DNA from: Oscillospiraceae bacterium
GTDB taxonomy: Bacteria > Bacillota > Clostridia > Oscillospirales > Oscillospiraceae
Reading direction: 5' to 3'
Length of the DNA: 64,000 bases
NCBI GenBank assembly: GCA_017458825.1
Contig: JAFSZX010000004.1
Span: 1 to 64,000 of the forward strand
In this document: positions 27,124 to 35,977 of the stretch, piece after piece
Layout of the letters: the number at the start of each line of letters is the position of its first letter
How positions within the stretch are numbered: the first letter of the stretch is position 1
The notes under the pieces: model-generated
What the model saw: the letters and a program-made list of their open reading frames with translations, nothing else
Told to the model about the DNA's origin: nothing
The model's database searches: none
Translations under genes and position numbers: made by a program

Positions 27124-27334
27124 TTAAACGCAAGCTATTGCCTTTCAAAACAACAAAAAATGATAAAGAATATCAATGTAACATACGGTCAAGGCTTGGC
27201 GCGGTTCAAGATAAAAGAGAAAAACCGGTATGATCTAAAGACAAGGCCGGACATATTACGGTATACGGTGCGGATCACGCGCACATAGATTATCTTGCGC
27301 CAATCAGACGAAAACGGGTACGAATAAAAGCGCT
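27124..27334 (+). other. AT-rich stretch with a possible decayed gene end
   Basis: No intact gene is seen. Near 27230-27320 one frame reads KAGHITVYGADHAHIDYLA. The segment just before it (RFKIKEKNRYDL) lies in another frame. This looks like the 3' end of a broken gene with a frameshift. No family could be named. Confidence 0.35.
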
Positions 27335-28636
27335 TTATAGTACAGCCGACAGCACAGCGAGCGCCACGGTAATCGTGGGCAGGGCGATGACGGCGCCGTA
27401 CTTGATAAACCGCCGGAACCCGTAATGAACGTCATACCGATCGGTCAATTCGGTAAACATGATGCCGGCAAGCGCGCCGATGGGTGTCAAAAAGGCGCCG
27501 ATGTTGCTGCCGATAATGGAAGCGTAGATTGCCTGCTCGTACTGCGGTTGTGCCAGCGCCGACGGCAATGTGCTGAAGAGGATACTCATAGGGATATTGT
27601 TGATGAGATTGGACGTCAGGAACGACGCCATACCGTATCGCCAGATACAGTTGTCGCCTCCGAAAAACTGTCCGATCATTTGTGAAACACCTTGATACTG
27701 CAGGCAGATAACCATGATAAACATGGACAGGACAAAGGGGATCAGTTGCCACGGCAACCGCTTTACCGAACGGGTCAGGTGTCCCCATCCGCTTTGTTGT
27801 ATGAGATGGATCGCTGCGACCCACAGCAACAGCGAAATGGCGCAGAGCGTCGAAACTTTCCACATTTCCACGCCGACATGGTCTGAAATTGCCAGAAAGA
27901 CGAGGCAGACCAGCAGATGAAGGACGCCGATGACGAGATCCGGCTTGCGCTCGATGCTGAAATCGTCCCGGCACGGCTCCATGGTTTGCTTTAACGGCTT
28001 TCTGAACAGGAACAGGATCAGCACCAGCTCCGATAAACCGGCGCAAAGCGTGGGCAATGCCATGACCTTGGCGTATTCCGCAAAGCCGATCCCTGCGTAA
28101 GTCGCCAAATAGATGTTGGTGGGATTACCGATGATCAGCGCCATGGACCATGTGTTGGCGGCGGCAAATTCGCTCACAAGAAACGGCACGGGATCGATTT
28201 TCGTGTTTTTGCAGAAGAAGCAGATAAAGGGCGTAAGCGTGAGGATCATGATATCGTTTGAGGTAAACACCGTCAGGATAGACAGCAGGCAGTACAGTGC
28301 CACAAACAAAAGGAGCTGACTGCCGCCTGCGGCCTTCGCCGCCTTTTTTGCCAGATACCGGAACAGCCCCACCTCGTCCAGCAATACGGACAGGAAGGTC
28401 ATGGAAAAAAACAGCACCAGGATCTTAAGCGGGTTTATGGCGGAATCTCCGGTAAGCGCACGCCAGATCTCCCGGACGGGTACGAGCCCGAAGGCGATCA
28501 CCGACAGAGCGCCTAACGAGGCAACGACCCAGTAAGTTCCGATCTTCACGTTCTTCCACCGGAACGAGGGGAAAAACAGGATCGCGCCCGTAAGCGCGAG
28601 AAAGGTCAGTATGGCTAAAATGGCAGTCAGTATCAT
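27335..28636 (-). CDS. Ion-transporter-superfamily permease (ArsB/NhaD/SLC13-like)
   Basis: A 433-residue membrane protein with about 11 helices. The start at 28636 (MILTAILAIL) is chosen over upstream codons because it begins at the first helix and lies after a promoter at 28691-28719. The ITVFTSNDIMIL segment and the later IIGNPTNIYLAT loop match the N-P-T type re-entrant motif of the ArsB/NhaD/citrate class. Substrate (arsenite, Na+/H+ or an anion) is not clear. There is no ars operon next door. It points toward the AT-rich island. Confidence 0.8.
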   Translation of the reverse strand: MILTAILAILTFLALTGAILFFPSFRWKNVKIGTYWVVASLGALSVIAFGLVPVREIWRALTGDSAINPLKILVLFFSMTFLSVLLDEVGLFRYLAKKAAKAAGGSQLLLFVALYCLLSILTVFTSNDIMILTLTPFICFFCKNTKIDPVPFLVSEFAAANTWSMALIIGNPTNIYLATYAGIGFAEYAKVMALPTLCAGLSELVLILFLFRKPLKQTMEPCRDDFSIERKPDLVIGVLHLLVCLVFLAISDHVGVEMWKVSTLCAISLLLWVAAIHLIQQSGWGHLTRSVKRLPWQLIPFVLSMFIMVICLQYQGVSQMIGQFFGGDNCIWRYGMASFLTSNLINNIPMSILFSTLPSALAQPQYEQAIYASIIGSNIGAFLTPIGALAGIMFTELTDRYDVHYGFRRFIKYGAVIALPTITVALAVLSAVL

Positions 28637-28690
28637 TCGTGATTCACCGGCGTTATTGATAGGAATGTTTCTGAGATGACGATCCCGTAC

Positions 28691-28719
28691 ATTGTAAACG
28701 AAACGGTCGCATTTTGCAA
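28691..28719 (-). promoter_or_regulatory. Promoter of the permease gene
   Basis: On the - strand, TTGCAA (28714-28719), a 17-bp spacer and TACAAT (28691-28696) lie 55 bases before the start. Confidence 0.7.
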
Positions 28720-28750
28720 CTGCTTTGCACAAAATCCATCCACAACAACA

Positions 28751-28780
28751 GAGGGGGCGCTTCTTGGAAAGCGCCCCCTC
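28751..28780 (-). terminator. Terminator of the lipoprotein/transglutaminase operon
   Basis: GAGGGGGCGCTT and AAGCGCCCCCTC pair as a 12-bp stem around a short loop, 28 bases after the DUF4358 stop. The T-rich tail is modest on the - strand (TGTTGTTG). Confidence 0.7.
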
Positions 28781-28807
28781 TTTCAATCGAAATTTTCTCC
28801 GCCGCGG

Positions 28808-29281
28808 TCATCCCATGGCGCGGACACACGCCGCTTTGACCGCCGCCGCCTCGTCGCAGACGATCAGCACCGCCCAGCGCCCCCGCACGAACAACTCCGC
28901 CTGCTCGATCCGCCGGAGCTGTTCCGGTTTATACTGCGCATAGAGCCGCGCCCGATCCTCCAGATGCGCCGCAAGCGACTGTCGGGCGCCGTCAGCGTCG
29001 GCGCTGTTTTTCACCAGAATCGCCGCGATCTCGTCGGCACTGCCGTCGGCGGCGTACAGGACAAAGAAGCGGGATACCTTGCCGTAGTCCATATCGCTGA
29101 TATGGGCGAACAGCTCTTCGGCGTTTTCATCCGTATCGTCGGCGCGGAGCATCTCCGGCAGGGACGGCGCCGCGTCCGTCATGGTCTGCCGCAATACCTC
29201 CGGTTCCGCCTCGGCGCCGCCGCAGGCGGAAAGCAGGACCAACAGCGCAAGAAGCGCCGGTACGCATCGCCACCGTCTCAT
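28808..29281 (-). CDS. DUF4358 family lipoprotein
   Basis: A 157-residue lipoprotein with lipobox LLSAC near residue 20. The mature part has the DUF4358 pattern: a central beta hairpin, ADEIAAILVK, a long helix and an RWAVLIVCDE end. The family is Clostridia-specific and of unknown role. The start overlaps the stop of the transglutaminase-like gene by 4 bases, so the two are made together at the membrane surface. Confidence 0.8.
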   Translation of the reverse strand: MRRWRCVPALLALLVLLSACGGAEAEPEVLRQTMTDAAPSLPEMLRADDTDENAEELFAHISDMDYGKVSRFFVLYAADGSADEIAAILVKNSADADGARQSLAAHLEDRARLYAQYKPEQLRRIEQAELFVRGRWAVLIVCDEAAAVKAACVRAMG

Positions 29282-30396
29282 CCTGCGTACCCCTCATAGT
29301 CCCCATAGTAGTCGTCGTAGAGCGACAGGGAGAAGAGATCGCCGAAGGCGTTCTGTAACGCCTCTTCCGCCTGTTTCCGTACGGCTTCCTCCGACGGATC
29401 CGTTTCCTCCGGCGTATCTTCGCCGTAATGGTAGAATACCGTCAATACCGCCTCATATCCGTCCTGCTCCGGCATCCAGTTCCACTCGCGGATCATATCG
29501 GGCAGATCGGGGAGCGTATATTGCATCAGCGCCTGGTTGACCGAGGCGATCATCTGCTCCACCAGCTCCTGTGTGCCGCCGTCCACCGGACAGGTAAAGG
29601 CGAGGGCAAACGCGCCGTTCCCGTCGTCCATCGCCTTGCGCAAGGCGTCCGGCACGGTGTATACGTCCGACACGTCCTGCCGGTTTCGCCACGCCACGTT
29701 ATAGGTCAGCGCGTCGGCGGCGGGGAAGAAGGAGGTATCCCACGTCTGCTGTTGCAGGCGGATCGCGTCCGGCAGATTAAAGGCGGCGTAGCCGCCCTCG
29801 CCCACGTCGGCGTATATGTCCACGTGGTACCAGTGCCCATCCAGTTGTACCAGATTCCAGGAATGATACAGCTCGTTATTGTGTACCACCATGCAGGGGA
29901 TATCCAGCATCTGCATAAAAAGCCGGAACGTGGTGGCGTATCCTACACACACGGCGTTGTGGTATTTCAGTACGCCGTAGGGGTTGTCGCTGTCGGCGTC
30001 GGTGGTGGGGATGACCACCAGCGACCCCTCGTCATAGGTGAGGCGCGATGTCATCCAGTCGTATACCGCCAACTCCTTTTCAAAATCGCTCATCCCGTCG
30101 GTGATGATCTCCTCCAGGATCCCGGAGGCCATCTCCAGAGTTTCCTTCTCTTTCTCGTTCAGTCCGTCGCTGTTTCCGGCGCGGTAGGCGTCGGAAATAG
30201 CGGTGGTGGGCAGGATGGTATATTCCTCCGCGATCACCACGCCGTCTTCGGCGGAGGCAAACTCCTCATATCCGGAGAGCTCCTCCCCCTGCCCCATGGC
30301 GCGCACGGTGAAAAACGTCATGGCGGAAAAGACCGCGCCGCTTAATAGAAAGACCAACGCCAGCACCACGGCTGTCACTTTGAATCCCTTACTCAT
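29278..30396 (-). CDS. Transglutaminase-like domain protein, membrane-anchored
   Basis: A 372-residue protein with an N-terminal membrane helix and an outside transglutaminase-like domain. The C-x-G-Y segment (AVCVGYATTF) and the later HSWNLV and HVDIYAD motifs supply the Cys-His-Asp triad. ATG 30396 is preferred over GTG 30411, because GAGG lies 9 bases before it. In Firmicutes this group probably cuts or links peptides at the cell wall. It lies on a promoter of its own (30447-30475) with DUF4358 downstream. Confidence 0.82.
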   Translation of the reverse strand: MSKGFKVTAVVLALVFLLSGAVFSAMTFFTVRAMGQGEELSGYEEFASAEDGVVIAEEYTILPTTAISDAYRAGNSDGLNEKEKETLEMASGILEEIITDGMSDFEKELAVYDWMTSRLTYDEGSLVVIPTTDADSDNPYGVLKYHNAVCVGYATTFRLFMQMLDIPCMVVHNNELYHSWNLVQLDGHWYHVDIYADVGEGGYAAFNLPDAIRLQQQTWDTSFFPAADALTYNVAWRNRQDVSDVYTVPDALRKAMDDGNGAFALAFTCPVDGGTQELVEQMIASVNQALMQYTLPDLPDMIREWNWMPEQDGYEAVLTVFYHYGEDTPEETDPSEEAVRKQAEEALQNAFGDLFSLSLYDDYYGDYEGYAG

Positions 30397-30446
30397 CTGA
30401 ACCGACCTCACTTTCCGCGTTGCGTCCTTTCGGATGCCGCATTTAT

Positions 30447-30475
30447 ATTATACCACATCCGTACCTGCCGCGCAA
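30447..30475 (-). promoter_or_regulatory. Promoter of the transglutaminase/DUF4358 operon
   Basis: On the - strand, TTGCGC (30470-30475), a 17-bp spacer and TATAAT (30447-30452), extended by TGG. The -35 sits inside the arm of the terminator hairpin of the gene upstream. Confidence 0.65.
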
Positions 30476-30515
30476 AAAACGGATCTCCGAACCGGTCGGA
30501 GATCCGTTTTTGCGC
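30470..30515 (-). terminator. Strong hairpin terminator after the DUF4830 gene
   Basis: About 20 bp of stem (GCGCAAAAAACGGATCTCCGA with TCGGAGATCCGTTTTTGCGC, one bulge) and a short loop. On the - strand it lies just after the DUF4830 stop with a T-run. Confidence 0.8.
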
Positions 30516-30526
30516 CGTAGGCGCGT

Positions 30527-30991
30527 CTACTGCGGATAGGACAGCCCGGCGGTAAATCCGTTCTCTCCCATGGCGATCACGTCGCCGCCGATGAGCTGCC
30601 CGTCGCACAGGAACAAGTTGACCTGCACGTCTCCGGCATAGTCGGGATAGTTGCAGATCGCGTAGGTATAGCGGATGACCTCCCTGCCGCCGTATTGGGC
30701 AAAGGGCAGGTTTTGTTTCTCCTGCAGGGCGATATAATCGCCGAAGCTCTCCTTCAGCTCGCGGGGAAGCTGCAGTGTCAGTGTCTCCACAGGCTCCGGC
30801 CGGATCTGCCATCCCAGTCCGGTCAGATAGTCCTGCCGTTGCTGTTCCGATGACAGCAGGATCGGCTCCGTATCGCCTCCGCCGTGTCCCAGACAGCCTG
30901 CCAGCAGGAACACCGCCGCGGCGACCACCGCCGCGCTTACGCCCAACAGCGCCGCCCGACGCTTAAAATGCCTGATATGTACCACGCGCAT
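30527..30991 (-). CDS. DUF4830 family lipoprotein
   Basis: A 154-residue protein with a hydrophobic N-terminus and a lipobox ending LLAGC around residue 32. The mature part carries the DUF4830 pattern: a YLTGLGWQI start, an ELKESFGDY helix, an RYTYAICNYP strand and a DVIAMGENGF end. Function unknown in the family; probably a sporulation- or envelope-related Clostridia protein. It ends in TAG, another case of TAG used as a normal stop. Confidence 0.75.
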   Translation of the reverse strand: MRVVHIRHFKRRAALLGVSAAVVAAAVFLLAGCLGHGGGDTEPILLSSEQQRQDYLTGLGWQIRPEPVETLTLQLPRELKESFGDYIALQEKQNLPFAQYGGREVIRYTYAICNYPDYAGDVQVNLFLCDGQLIGGDVIAMGENGFTAGLSYPQ

Positions 30992-31019
30992 ACTTTCATC
31001 ACCTCATAGTCTTTTTTAT

Positions 31020-31047
31020 TTGCAAAGAGCGAAAAATATGCTACAAT
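31020..31047 (+). promoter_or_regulatory. Promoter of the pseudouridine synthase gene
   Basis: TTGCAA (31020-31025), a 16-bp spacer and TACAAT (31042-31047) with a TG dinucleotide in front. Confidence 0.6.
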
Positions 31048-31071
31048 CCAGAAAAAAGAAGGGAGGCCGCT

Positions 31072-31770
31072 ATGGAACGGTTGGATAAGCGTCTTTCGTC
31101 CACCGGACGGTGGACGCGTCGGGAAGTGAAAGAGCTGGTGCGTCGTGGTCAGGTCACCGTGGACGGCAGACCCGCCGCCTCACCGGAGGAAAAGGTGGAC
31201 GAGCGCGCGGTAGTGTGCGTATCGGGCGAGGCGGTGGCGCTGGAGCGGTTTCTCTACGTGATGCTTCACAAACCCTCCGGCGTACTCTCCGCCACGGAGG
31301 ATCCCCGGCAAAAGACGGTGCTGGATCTTCTGCCGCCGGAATATCGCCGCCGCGGTCTTTCACCGGTGGGCAGGCTGGATAAGGACACGGAGGGTCTCCT
31401 CCTGCTGACGGATGACGGCGCCATGTCCCACCGCCTTACCAGTCCCCGCTCCCATGTGGATAAGGTCTATTATGCCCGGGTTTCAGGCGTATTGCAGGAA
31501 GCGGACCGGCAGTCGTTTGCCGCCGGCATGGTGCTGGGGGACGGCTTGCATTGTCGGAGCGCGTCGCTGGAGATCCTCTCTTCCGATGAGTGCCTTGTCA
31601 CACTGCAGGAGGGGAAATTCCATCAGGTCAAGCGTATGCTGGCGGCGGTGGGCAAGCCGGTGGTCTATCTCAAGCGCCTCTCCATCGGCGCGTTGCGTCT
31701 GGATGAGGCGCTGGCGCCCGGCGCCTTCCGGTTGCTGACGCCGGAGGAGATCGCCCTGTTAGGCGGCTGA
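31072..31770 (+). CDS. rsuA: 16S rRNA pseudouridine synthase, RsuA/RluB type
   Basis: A 232-residue enzyme with an N-terminal S4 RNA-binding domain (residues 1-60) and the pseudouridine synthase fold. The catalytic loop reads GRLDKDTEG, with the active-site aspartate after Lys. It makes pseudouridine in rRNA; RsuA is the 16S U516 enzyme, and the family also has RluB/E/F, so the exact site is inferred. GGGAGG lies 7 bases before the ATG. Confidence 0.88.
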   Translation: MERLDKRLSSTGRWTRREVKELVRRGQVTVDGRPAASPEEKVDERAVVCVSGEAVALERFLYVMLHKPSGVLSATEDPRQKTVLDLLPPEYRRRGLSPVGRLDKDTEGLLLLTDDGAMSHRLTSPRSHVDKVYYARVSGVLQEADRQSFAAGMVLGDGLHCRSASLEILSSDECLVTLQEGKFHQVKRMLAAVGKPVVYLKRLSIGALRLDEALAPGAFRLLTPEEIALLGG

Positions 31771-31839
31771 TCGGCTGTCGGATTATCAACAGAACGCCAA
31801 AAAACAGGGTAAAAATTTGTAGAAAAGATGAAAAAGCTC

Positions 31840-31868
31840 TTGCAAAATCGTGATTATGACGATATAAT
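31840..31868 (+). promoter_or_regulatory. Promoter of the CdaR-type regulator
   Basis: TTGCAA (31840-31845), a 17-bp spacer and TATAAT (31863-31868), 60 bases before the start. Confidence 0.75.
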
Positions 31869-31871
31869 ATC

Positions 31872-31889
31872 AAGTGTTACTTGACACTT
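31872..31889 (+). promoter_or_regulatory. Inverted repeat at the start point of the regulator gene
   Basis: AAGTGT and ACACTT separated by 6 bases lie just after the -10, overlapping the likely transcription start. This is a plausible operator for autoregulation. Confidence 0.45.
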
Positions 31890-31928
31890 TGCACAAATCG
31901 CCCAACCCCTGGGCGGGGAGGAACTTCC

Positions 31929-33023
31929 ATGTCGGGACGGATTTTTCAAAACGTAGTACTGCAATTCAAAGAGACAACGGACCGTACCATCGGCGTGATC
32001 GACGGCGAGGGCACGGTGATCGCCTGCAGTGAGCTGACGGGGATCGGCAAGAAATGGAACAAATACGTGGAGACCGTCAATGCCGCGCAGGGTGAATGCG
32101 TGGCGCTGGAGGGCTGGACGTTCAAGGCGCTTCCCGGTTGGGGCGGCAGATTCGACTATGCCGCCTTTGCCAGCGGGGAGGACGGCGTAGGGCGCACGGT
32201 GTGCGCCATGGCGGTTGTGGCGCTGAACGCGGCAAAGGCGTACTATGAGGAGAAGCACGATAAAGGCTCCTTCATCAAGAACATCATTTCCGACAATATT
32301 CTCATCAGCGATATCTATATGCGCGCCAAGGAGCTTCACGTGGCGGCGGAGGTGGCGCGGGGCGTGTTTGTGATCCGCCCTGTGGATGAAAAAGCGGGCT
32401 CGGTTTCCCTGGAGATGGTGCAGACCATGTTCCCCGACCGGCAGAACGACTTTGTCATCAGCGTCGGGGAAGAGGACGTGGCGCTGATCCACCAGATGAG
32501 CGAGAACGCCACCGGCAGGGAGATGGAGAAGGTGGCCACCCGGATTGCCGACGCGCTGAAGGTGGACGGGGAGGACCGTGTCTTTGTCGGCGTGGGCACG
32601 CTGGCACTCCATCTGCGGGATCTGGCGAAATCCTACAAGGAGGCCCAGATCGCTATTGAAGTGGGCAAGGTGTTCGACACGGAGCGTTACGTCGTCAACT
32701 ATGAGAATCTGGGCATCGGGCGGCTGATCTACCAGCTCCCCACCACGCTGTGCGAGATGTTTTTGCAGGAGGTTTTCAAAAAGAACCCCATCGACGCGCT
32801 GGATCAGGAGACGCTGTTCACCATCTATAAATTCTTTGAAAACAACCTCAACGTGTCGGAAACGGCGCGCAAGCTGTTCGTCCACCGCAACACGTTGGTA
32901 TACCGTCTGGAGAAGATCAAAAAGCTCACCGGTCTCGACCTGCGCGAGTTTGACGACGCCATCACCTTCAAGGTGGCGCTCATGGTCAAGAAGTACCTGA
33001 CCAGCCGCGGGATCGACGCCTGA
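31929..33023 (+). CDS. PucR/CdaR-type transcriptional regulator
   Basis: A 364-residue protein with an N-terminal ligand domain, a GGDEF-like middle part, and a C-terminal PucR helix-turn-helix (FVHRNTLVYRLEKI). ATG 31929 is preceded by GGGGAGG. Regulators of this type sense sugar diacids or purine compounds, or act as general metabolic regulators. The neighbours (rsuA, ftsE) are not obvious targets. Confidence 0.75.
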   Translation: MSGRIFQNVVLQFKETTDRTIGVIDGEGTVIACSELTGIGKKWNKYVETVNAAQGECVALEGWTFKALPGWGGRFDYAAFASGEDGVGRTVCAMAVVALNAAKAYYEEKHDKGSFIKNIISDNILISDIYMRAKELHVAAEVARGVFVIRPVDEKAGSVSLEMVQTMFPDRQNDFVISVGEEDVALIHQMSENATGREMEKVATRIADALKVDGEDRVFVGVGTLALHLRDLAKSYKEAQIAIEVGKVFDTERYVVNYENLGIGRLIYQLPTTLCEMFLQEVFKKNPIDALDQETLFTIYKFFENNLNVSETARKLFVHRNTLVYRLEKIKKLTGLDLREFDDAITFKVALMVKKYLTSRGIDA

Positions 33024-33040
33024 TCCGCTCTTTGAAACGC

Positions 33041-33070
33041 TTCCCCCTCCGTCCGAGCGCGGAGGGGGAA
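33041..33070 (+). terminator. Terminator of the regulator gene
   Basis: An 11-bp stem (TTCCCCCTCCG with CGGAGGGGGAA), then TTTGTT. Confidence 0.8.
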
Positions 33071-33110
33071 TTTGTTATGTAAATTTCATAGTTTTTTCAC
33101 ATCTTACCAG

Positions 33111-33139
33111 TTGCCATTTTGTAACTATTTGTTTATAAT
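33111..33139 (+). promoter_or_regulatory. Promoter of the ftsEX operon
   Basis: TTGCCA (33111-33116), a 17-bp spacer and TATAAT (33134-33139), 57 bases before ftsE. Confidence 0.75.
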
Positions 33140-33195
33140 GTAATTTATAGTCGAAAGATACCCTTTTTTGGGTATCGGGAATATGAGGGACAGCT

Positions 33196-33879
33196 ATGAT
33201 TCAACTGAAAGACGTCTGCAAAACGTATGATAACGGCACCCGTGCGCTGCAGGGCGTATCGTTCACGATAGAGGACGGGGAGTTCGTGTTTTTGGTGGGG
33301 CCTTCCGGCTCCGGCAAGTCCACCATCATCAAGTTACTCACCGGCGAGGTGATCCCCACCAAAGGCGTGGTGATGATCAACGGGATCTCCATGACCCACA
33401 TATCCGAGCGGAAACTCCCCTATATGCGCCGCGCAACCGGTGTGATCTTTCAGGATTTCCGTCTGATCCCCGGCCGCACGGTGTATGACAATCTGGCGCT
33501 GGCGATGCACGTGGTAGGCTCGTCCCGTCGTGAGATCCAGAACCGGATCCCCTACGTGCTGGATCTGGTGGGTCTTTCCGGCAAGGAGCGTCGCTATCCC
33601 GACGAGCTCTCCGGCGGTGAGCAGCAGCGTGTTGCCATCGCCCGCGCGCTGGTCAACAATCCCGGCACGATCGTGGCGGACGAGCCCACGGGCAATCTGG
33701 ACCCCATCCGCTCTCTGGAGATCATGACGCTGTTGGAGCGGATCAACGCGTTAGGCACTACCGTGGTAGTGGTGACCCACGAGCGCGGTCTTGTGAATCA
33801 GTTTGATAAGCGTGTCATTATGATAGAAAGCGGCGTTCTGGCGGGCGACGGTATGGGAACGTACGAGGTAAAGGGATGA
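33196..33879 (+). CDS. ftsE: Cell division ATP-binding protein FtsE
   Basis: A 227-residue ABC ATPase with Walker [10 protein letters not shown], signature LSGGEQQR and Walker [12 protein letters not shown]. With FtsX it forms a membrane complex that switches on peptidoglycan hydrolases at division or elongation sites. The following ftsX overlaps it by 4 bases. Confidence 0.95.
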   Translation: MIQLKDVCKTYDNGTRALQGVSFTIEDGEFVFLVGPSGSGKSTIIKLLTGEVIPTKGVVMINGISMTHISERKLPYMRRATGVIFQDFRLIPGRTVYDNLALAMHVVGSSRREIQNRIPYVLDLVGLSGKERRYPDELSGGEQQRVAIARALVNNPGTIVADEPTGNLDPIRSLEIMTLLERINALGTTVVVVTHERGLVNQFDKRVIMIESGVLAGDGMGTYEVKG

Positions 33880-34760
33880 AACATAATTTTACCTATTTTA
33901 TCCGTGAGGGCATCCGGAACATGTTTTCCCACGGCTTCATGTCATTTGCCGCCGTGGGCATCACGGTAGCGTGTCTTCTGATCATGGGCACGTTCTCACT
34001 GGTGGCGTATAACGCCAACGAGAATTTGAAAGATCTCCAGCGCGAGAACGCGATCCTGGCATTTGTGGACGAGAGTTTGACGGATGCGGAGGCGAAGGCG
34101 CTGGGCGCGAAGCTCTCGTCCCTGTCCAACGTGGCGGAATGCACCTTTGTTTCCCGTCAGGAGGCGCGTGACAATTACGTTTCCCAGTATGATGAGGACG
34201 ATCTCTATGCCGATCTGGATGCGGGGATCTTCCGCCACCGTTATGTGATCCATCTGACGGATATGGAGCGCATGGGCGCCACGGTAGCGGCGATCCGCCA
34301 AGTGGAGGGCGTGGCGAAAGTCCGTGCCGACGAGGATATTTCCAACGGTTTTATGACGGTGCGCAACATCGCCGGCGTGATCAGCGTGGCGCTGATCGCG
34401 GTCTTGCTGGTGGTCTCCGCGTTCATCATCTCCAACACCATCAAGCTCACCACCTTTGACCGCAAGGACGAGATCGCCATTATGAAGATGGTAGGCGCCA
34501 CGGACGCGTTTATCCGCTGGCCGTTTGTGTTTGAAGGGTTACTGCTGGGTCTGATCAGCGCGCTGGTGTCTTTCGGACTGCAATGGCTTCTCTACCGTGC
34601 CATCGCGCAGGGTATCTCCATGTCCGACACGCTGCAGATCCTGCGTGTGGTCTCATTTGAGCAGATCTACCGTCCGGTAGCGGCGGCGTTTATGGCGGTC
34701 GGCGTCGGCGTCGGCGTCGGCGGCAGTTTGATGGCGATCCGCAGATTCCTGCGTGTATAA
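33876..34760 (+). CDS. ftsX: Cell division membrane protein FtsX
   Basis: A 294-residue permease-like protein with four membrane helices: one near residue 25, an outside domain of about 110 residues, then three at the C-terminal end (the MacB/FtsX domain). The GATDAFIRWPFV segment is typical of Gram-positive FtsX. It passes the FtsE signal to an outside hydrolase, probably the M23 protein encoded 15 bases downstream. Confidence 0.95.
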   Translation: MKHNFTYFIREGIRNMFSHGFMSFAAVGITVACLLIMGTFSLVAYNANENLKDLQRENAILAFVDESLTDAEAKALGAKLSSLSNVAECTFVSRQEARDNYVSQYDEDDLYADLDAGIFRHRYVIHLTDMERMGATVAAIRQVEGVAKVRADEDISNGFMTVRNIAGVISVALIAVLLVVSAFIISNTIKLTTFDRKDEIAIMKMVGATDAFIRWPFVFEGLLLGLISALVSFGLQWLLYRAIAQGISMSDTLQILRVVSFEQIYRPVAAAFMAVGVGVGVGGSLMAIRRFLRV

Positions 34761-34775
34761 AGAGAGGAGTAAAGG

Positions 34776-35915
34776 ATGAAAAGACGTGTATGGTGTCTTT
34801 TGCTGGCGCTGGTGATGACGGCGGCAATGCTCTTTTTCCCCCGCGGCGCGTCGGCGGACAGCTTGAGCAATCAGCTCGCCCAGGCGCAGGAAAAGGCGGC
34901 GGAGCTGAAACAGCAGTTGAAGCAGGCGCAGGAGAAGGAGTACGACGCGATCTATCAGAAGAACCTGCTGGATCAGCGCAACACGGTGCTTCTGTCCCAG
35001 ATCGAGGTCCTCAACGCGCAGATCGGCGAAACGGAAGCCCAAATCGAGCAGACGAAGGCGGACGAGCAGACGCAGTATGAGGCGTTTTGCCGTCAGGTGC
35101 GCGAGGAGGAAGAGCGCGGCACGGTGTCGTACTGGTCGGTGCTGTTCAAAGCCACAGGGTTTGACGATCTGTTGAGCCGTCTGGACTTTGTCAACGAGAT
35201 CATGGACTATAACCAGTCTATCATCGACAAACTGCGTCAAACGCGCCAATCGCTTGTCACACATCAGGAGGAGCTGGCGCAGCACAAATCGGAACTGGAG
35301 GCGACGCAGGCGGAGCTGGAGGAGCAGATCGCCCTCGCCACGGAGATCTTACAGAAGTACACCGCCGACGCGGCGGCGGCAAAGAAGCTCTATGAGGAGG
35401 AGGAAGCCCAGGCGGCGGCGATCGAGAAGCAGATGAAGGAAGAGGCGGAGCGGGCCAGACTTACCAATCTGGGAACGGCGGGCGCCGGCGGCTATATCTG
35501 GCCTACCAATGTGACCCGTATCATCACCTCTCCCATCGGCTACCGCAGTGCGAAATCCACCAACTACGTGGGCAGTACCAACCACAAGGGCGTGGACATC
35601 GGCGCCTATTACGGCAGTAACATTCTGGCGGCGAAAGCGGGCGTGGTGTCCATCGCCTGTACGGACGAGTGGGGCGGAGGCTACGGCAACTATGTGGTCA
35701 TTCTCCACGGCTCCAACGAATCCTATACGTTGTACGGCCACATGAGCCGGGTGCTTGTCACCGTCGGTCAGCAGGTCAGCCAAGGTCAGGTGATCGGTCT
35801 GGTGGGCTCCACCGGCAATTCCACCGGTCCTCACATCCATTTTGAGGTCCATGAAAACGGCTTGCTGATGAATCCGCTGGACTATCTGCCGGGCTACATC
35901 CGCTACGGCTGGTAA
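34776..35915 (+). CDS. EnvC-like murein hydrolase with coiled coil and M23 domain
   Basis: A 379-residue exported protein. Residues 1-28 form a signal peptide ending near ASA, then a long coiled coil rich in Glu, Gln and Ala (to about residue 235). Next comes an M23/LytM domain with HKGVDIG (H and D metal ligands), YGHMS and HIHFEV (H-x-H). The chain of coiled coil plus LytM is the plan of EnvC/PcsB-type partners of FtsEX, and the catalytic zinc ligands look intact, so it may be an active endopeptidase. Confidence 0.9.
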   Translation: MKRRVWCLLLALVMTAAMLFFPRGASADSLSNQLAQAQEKAAELKQQLKQAQEKEYDAIYQKNLLDQRNTVLLSQIEVLNAQIGETEAQIEQTKADEQTQYEAFCRQVREEEERGTVSYWSVLFKATGFDDLLSRLDFVNEIMDYNQSIIDKLRQTRQSLVTHQEELAQHKSELEATQAELEEQIALATEILQKYTADAAAAKKLYEEEEAQAAAIEKQMKEEAERARLTNLGTAGAGGYIWPTNVTRIITSPIGYRSAKSTNYVGSTNHKGVDIGAYYGSNILAAKAGVVSIACTDEWGGGYGNYVVILHGSNESYTLYGHMSRVLVTVGQQVSQGQVIGLVGSTGNSTGPHIHFEVHENGLLMNPLDYLPGYIRYGW

Positions 35916-35934
35916 GGAAACGCGCAGAATAAGA

Positions 35935-35972
35935 ACGCCTCCCGACTCATACACTGTGGGTCGGGAGGCGTA
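35935..35972 (+). terminator. Hairpin after the M23 gene, overlapping the next ribosome site
   Basis: ACGCCTCCCGAC pairs with GTCGGGAGGCGT around a 12-base loop. The 3' arm contains the GGGAGG ribosome site (35963-35968) of the gene starting at 35978. The tail has few T residues. It may serve as a regulated start or a partial terminator. Confidence 0.6.
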
Positions 35973-35977
35973 TTGCT

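Noticed and set aside
31881..31928. Earlier start for the CdaR-type regulator
   Set aside because: These codons overlap the likely operator and have no ribosome site, while ATG 31929 has GGGGAGG.
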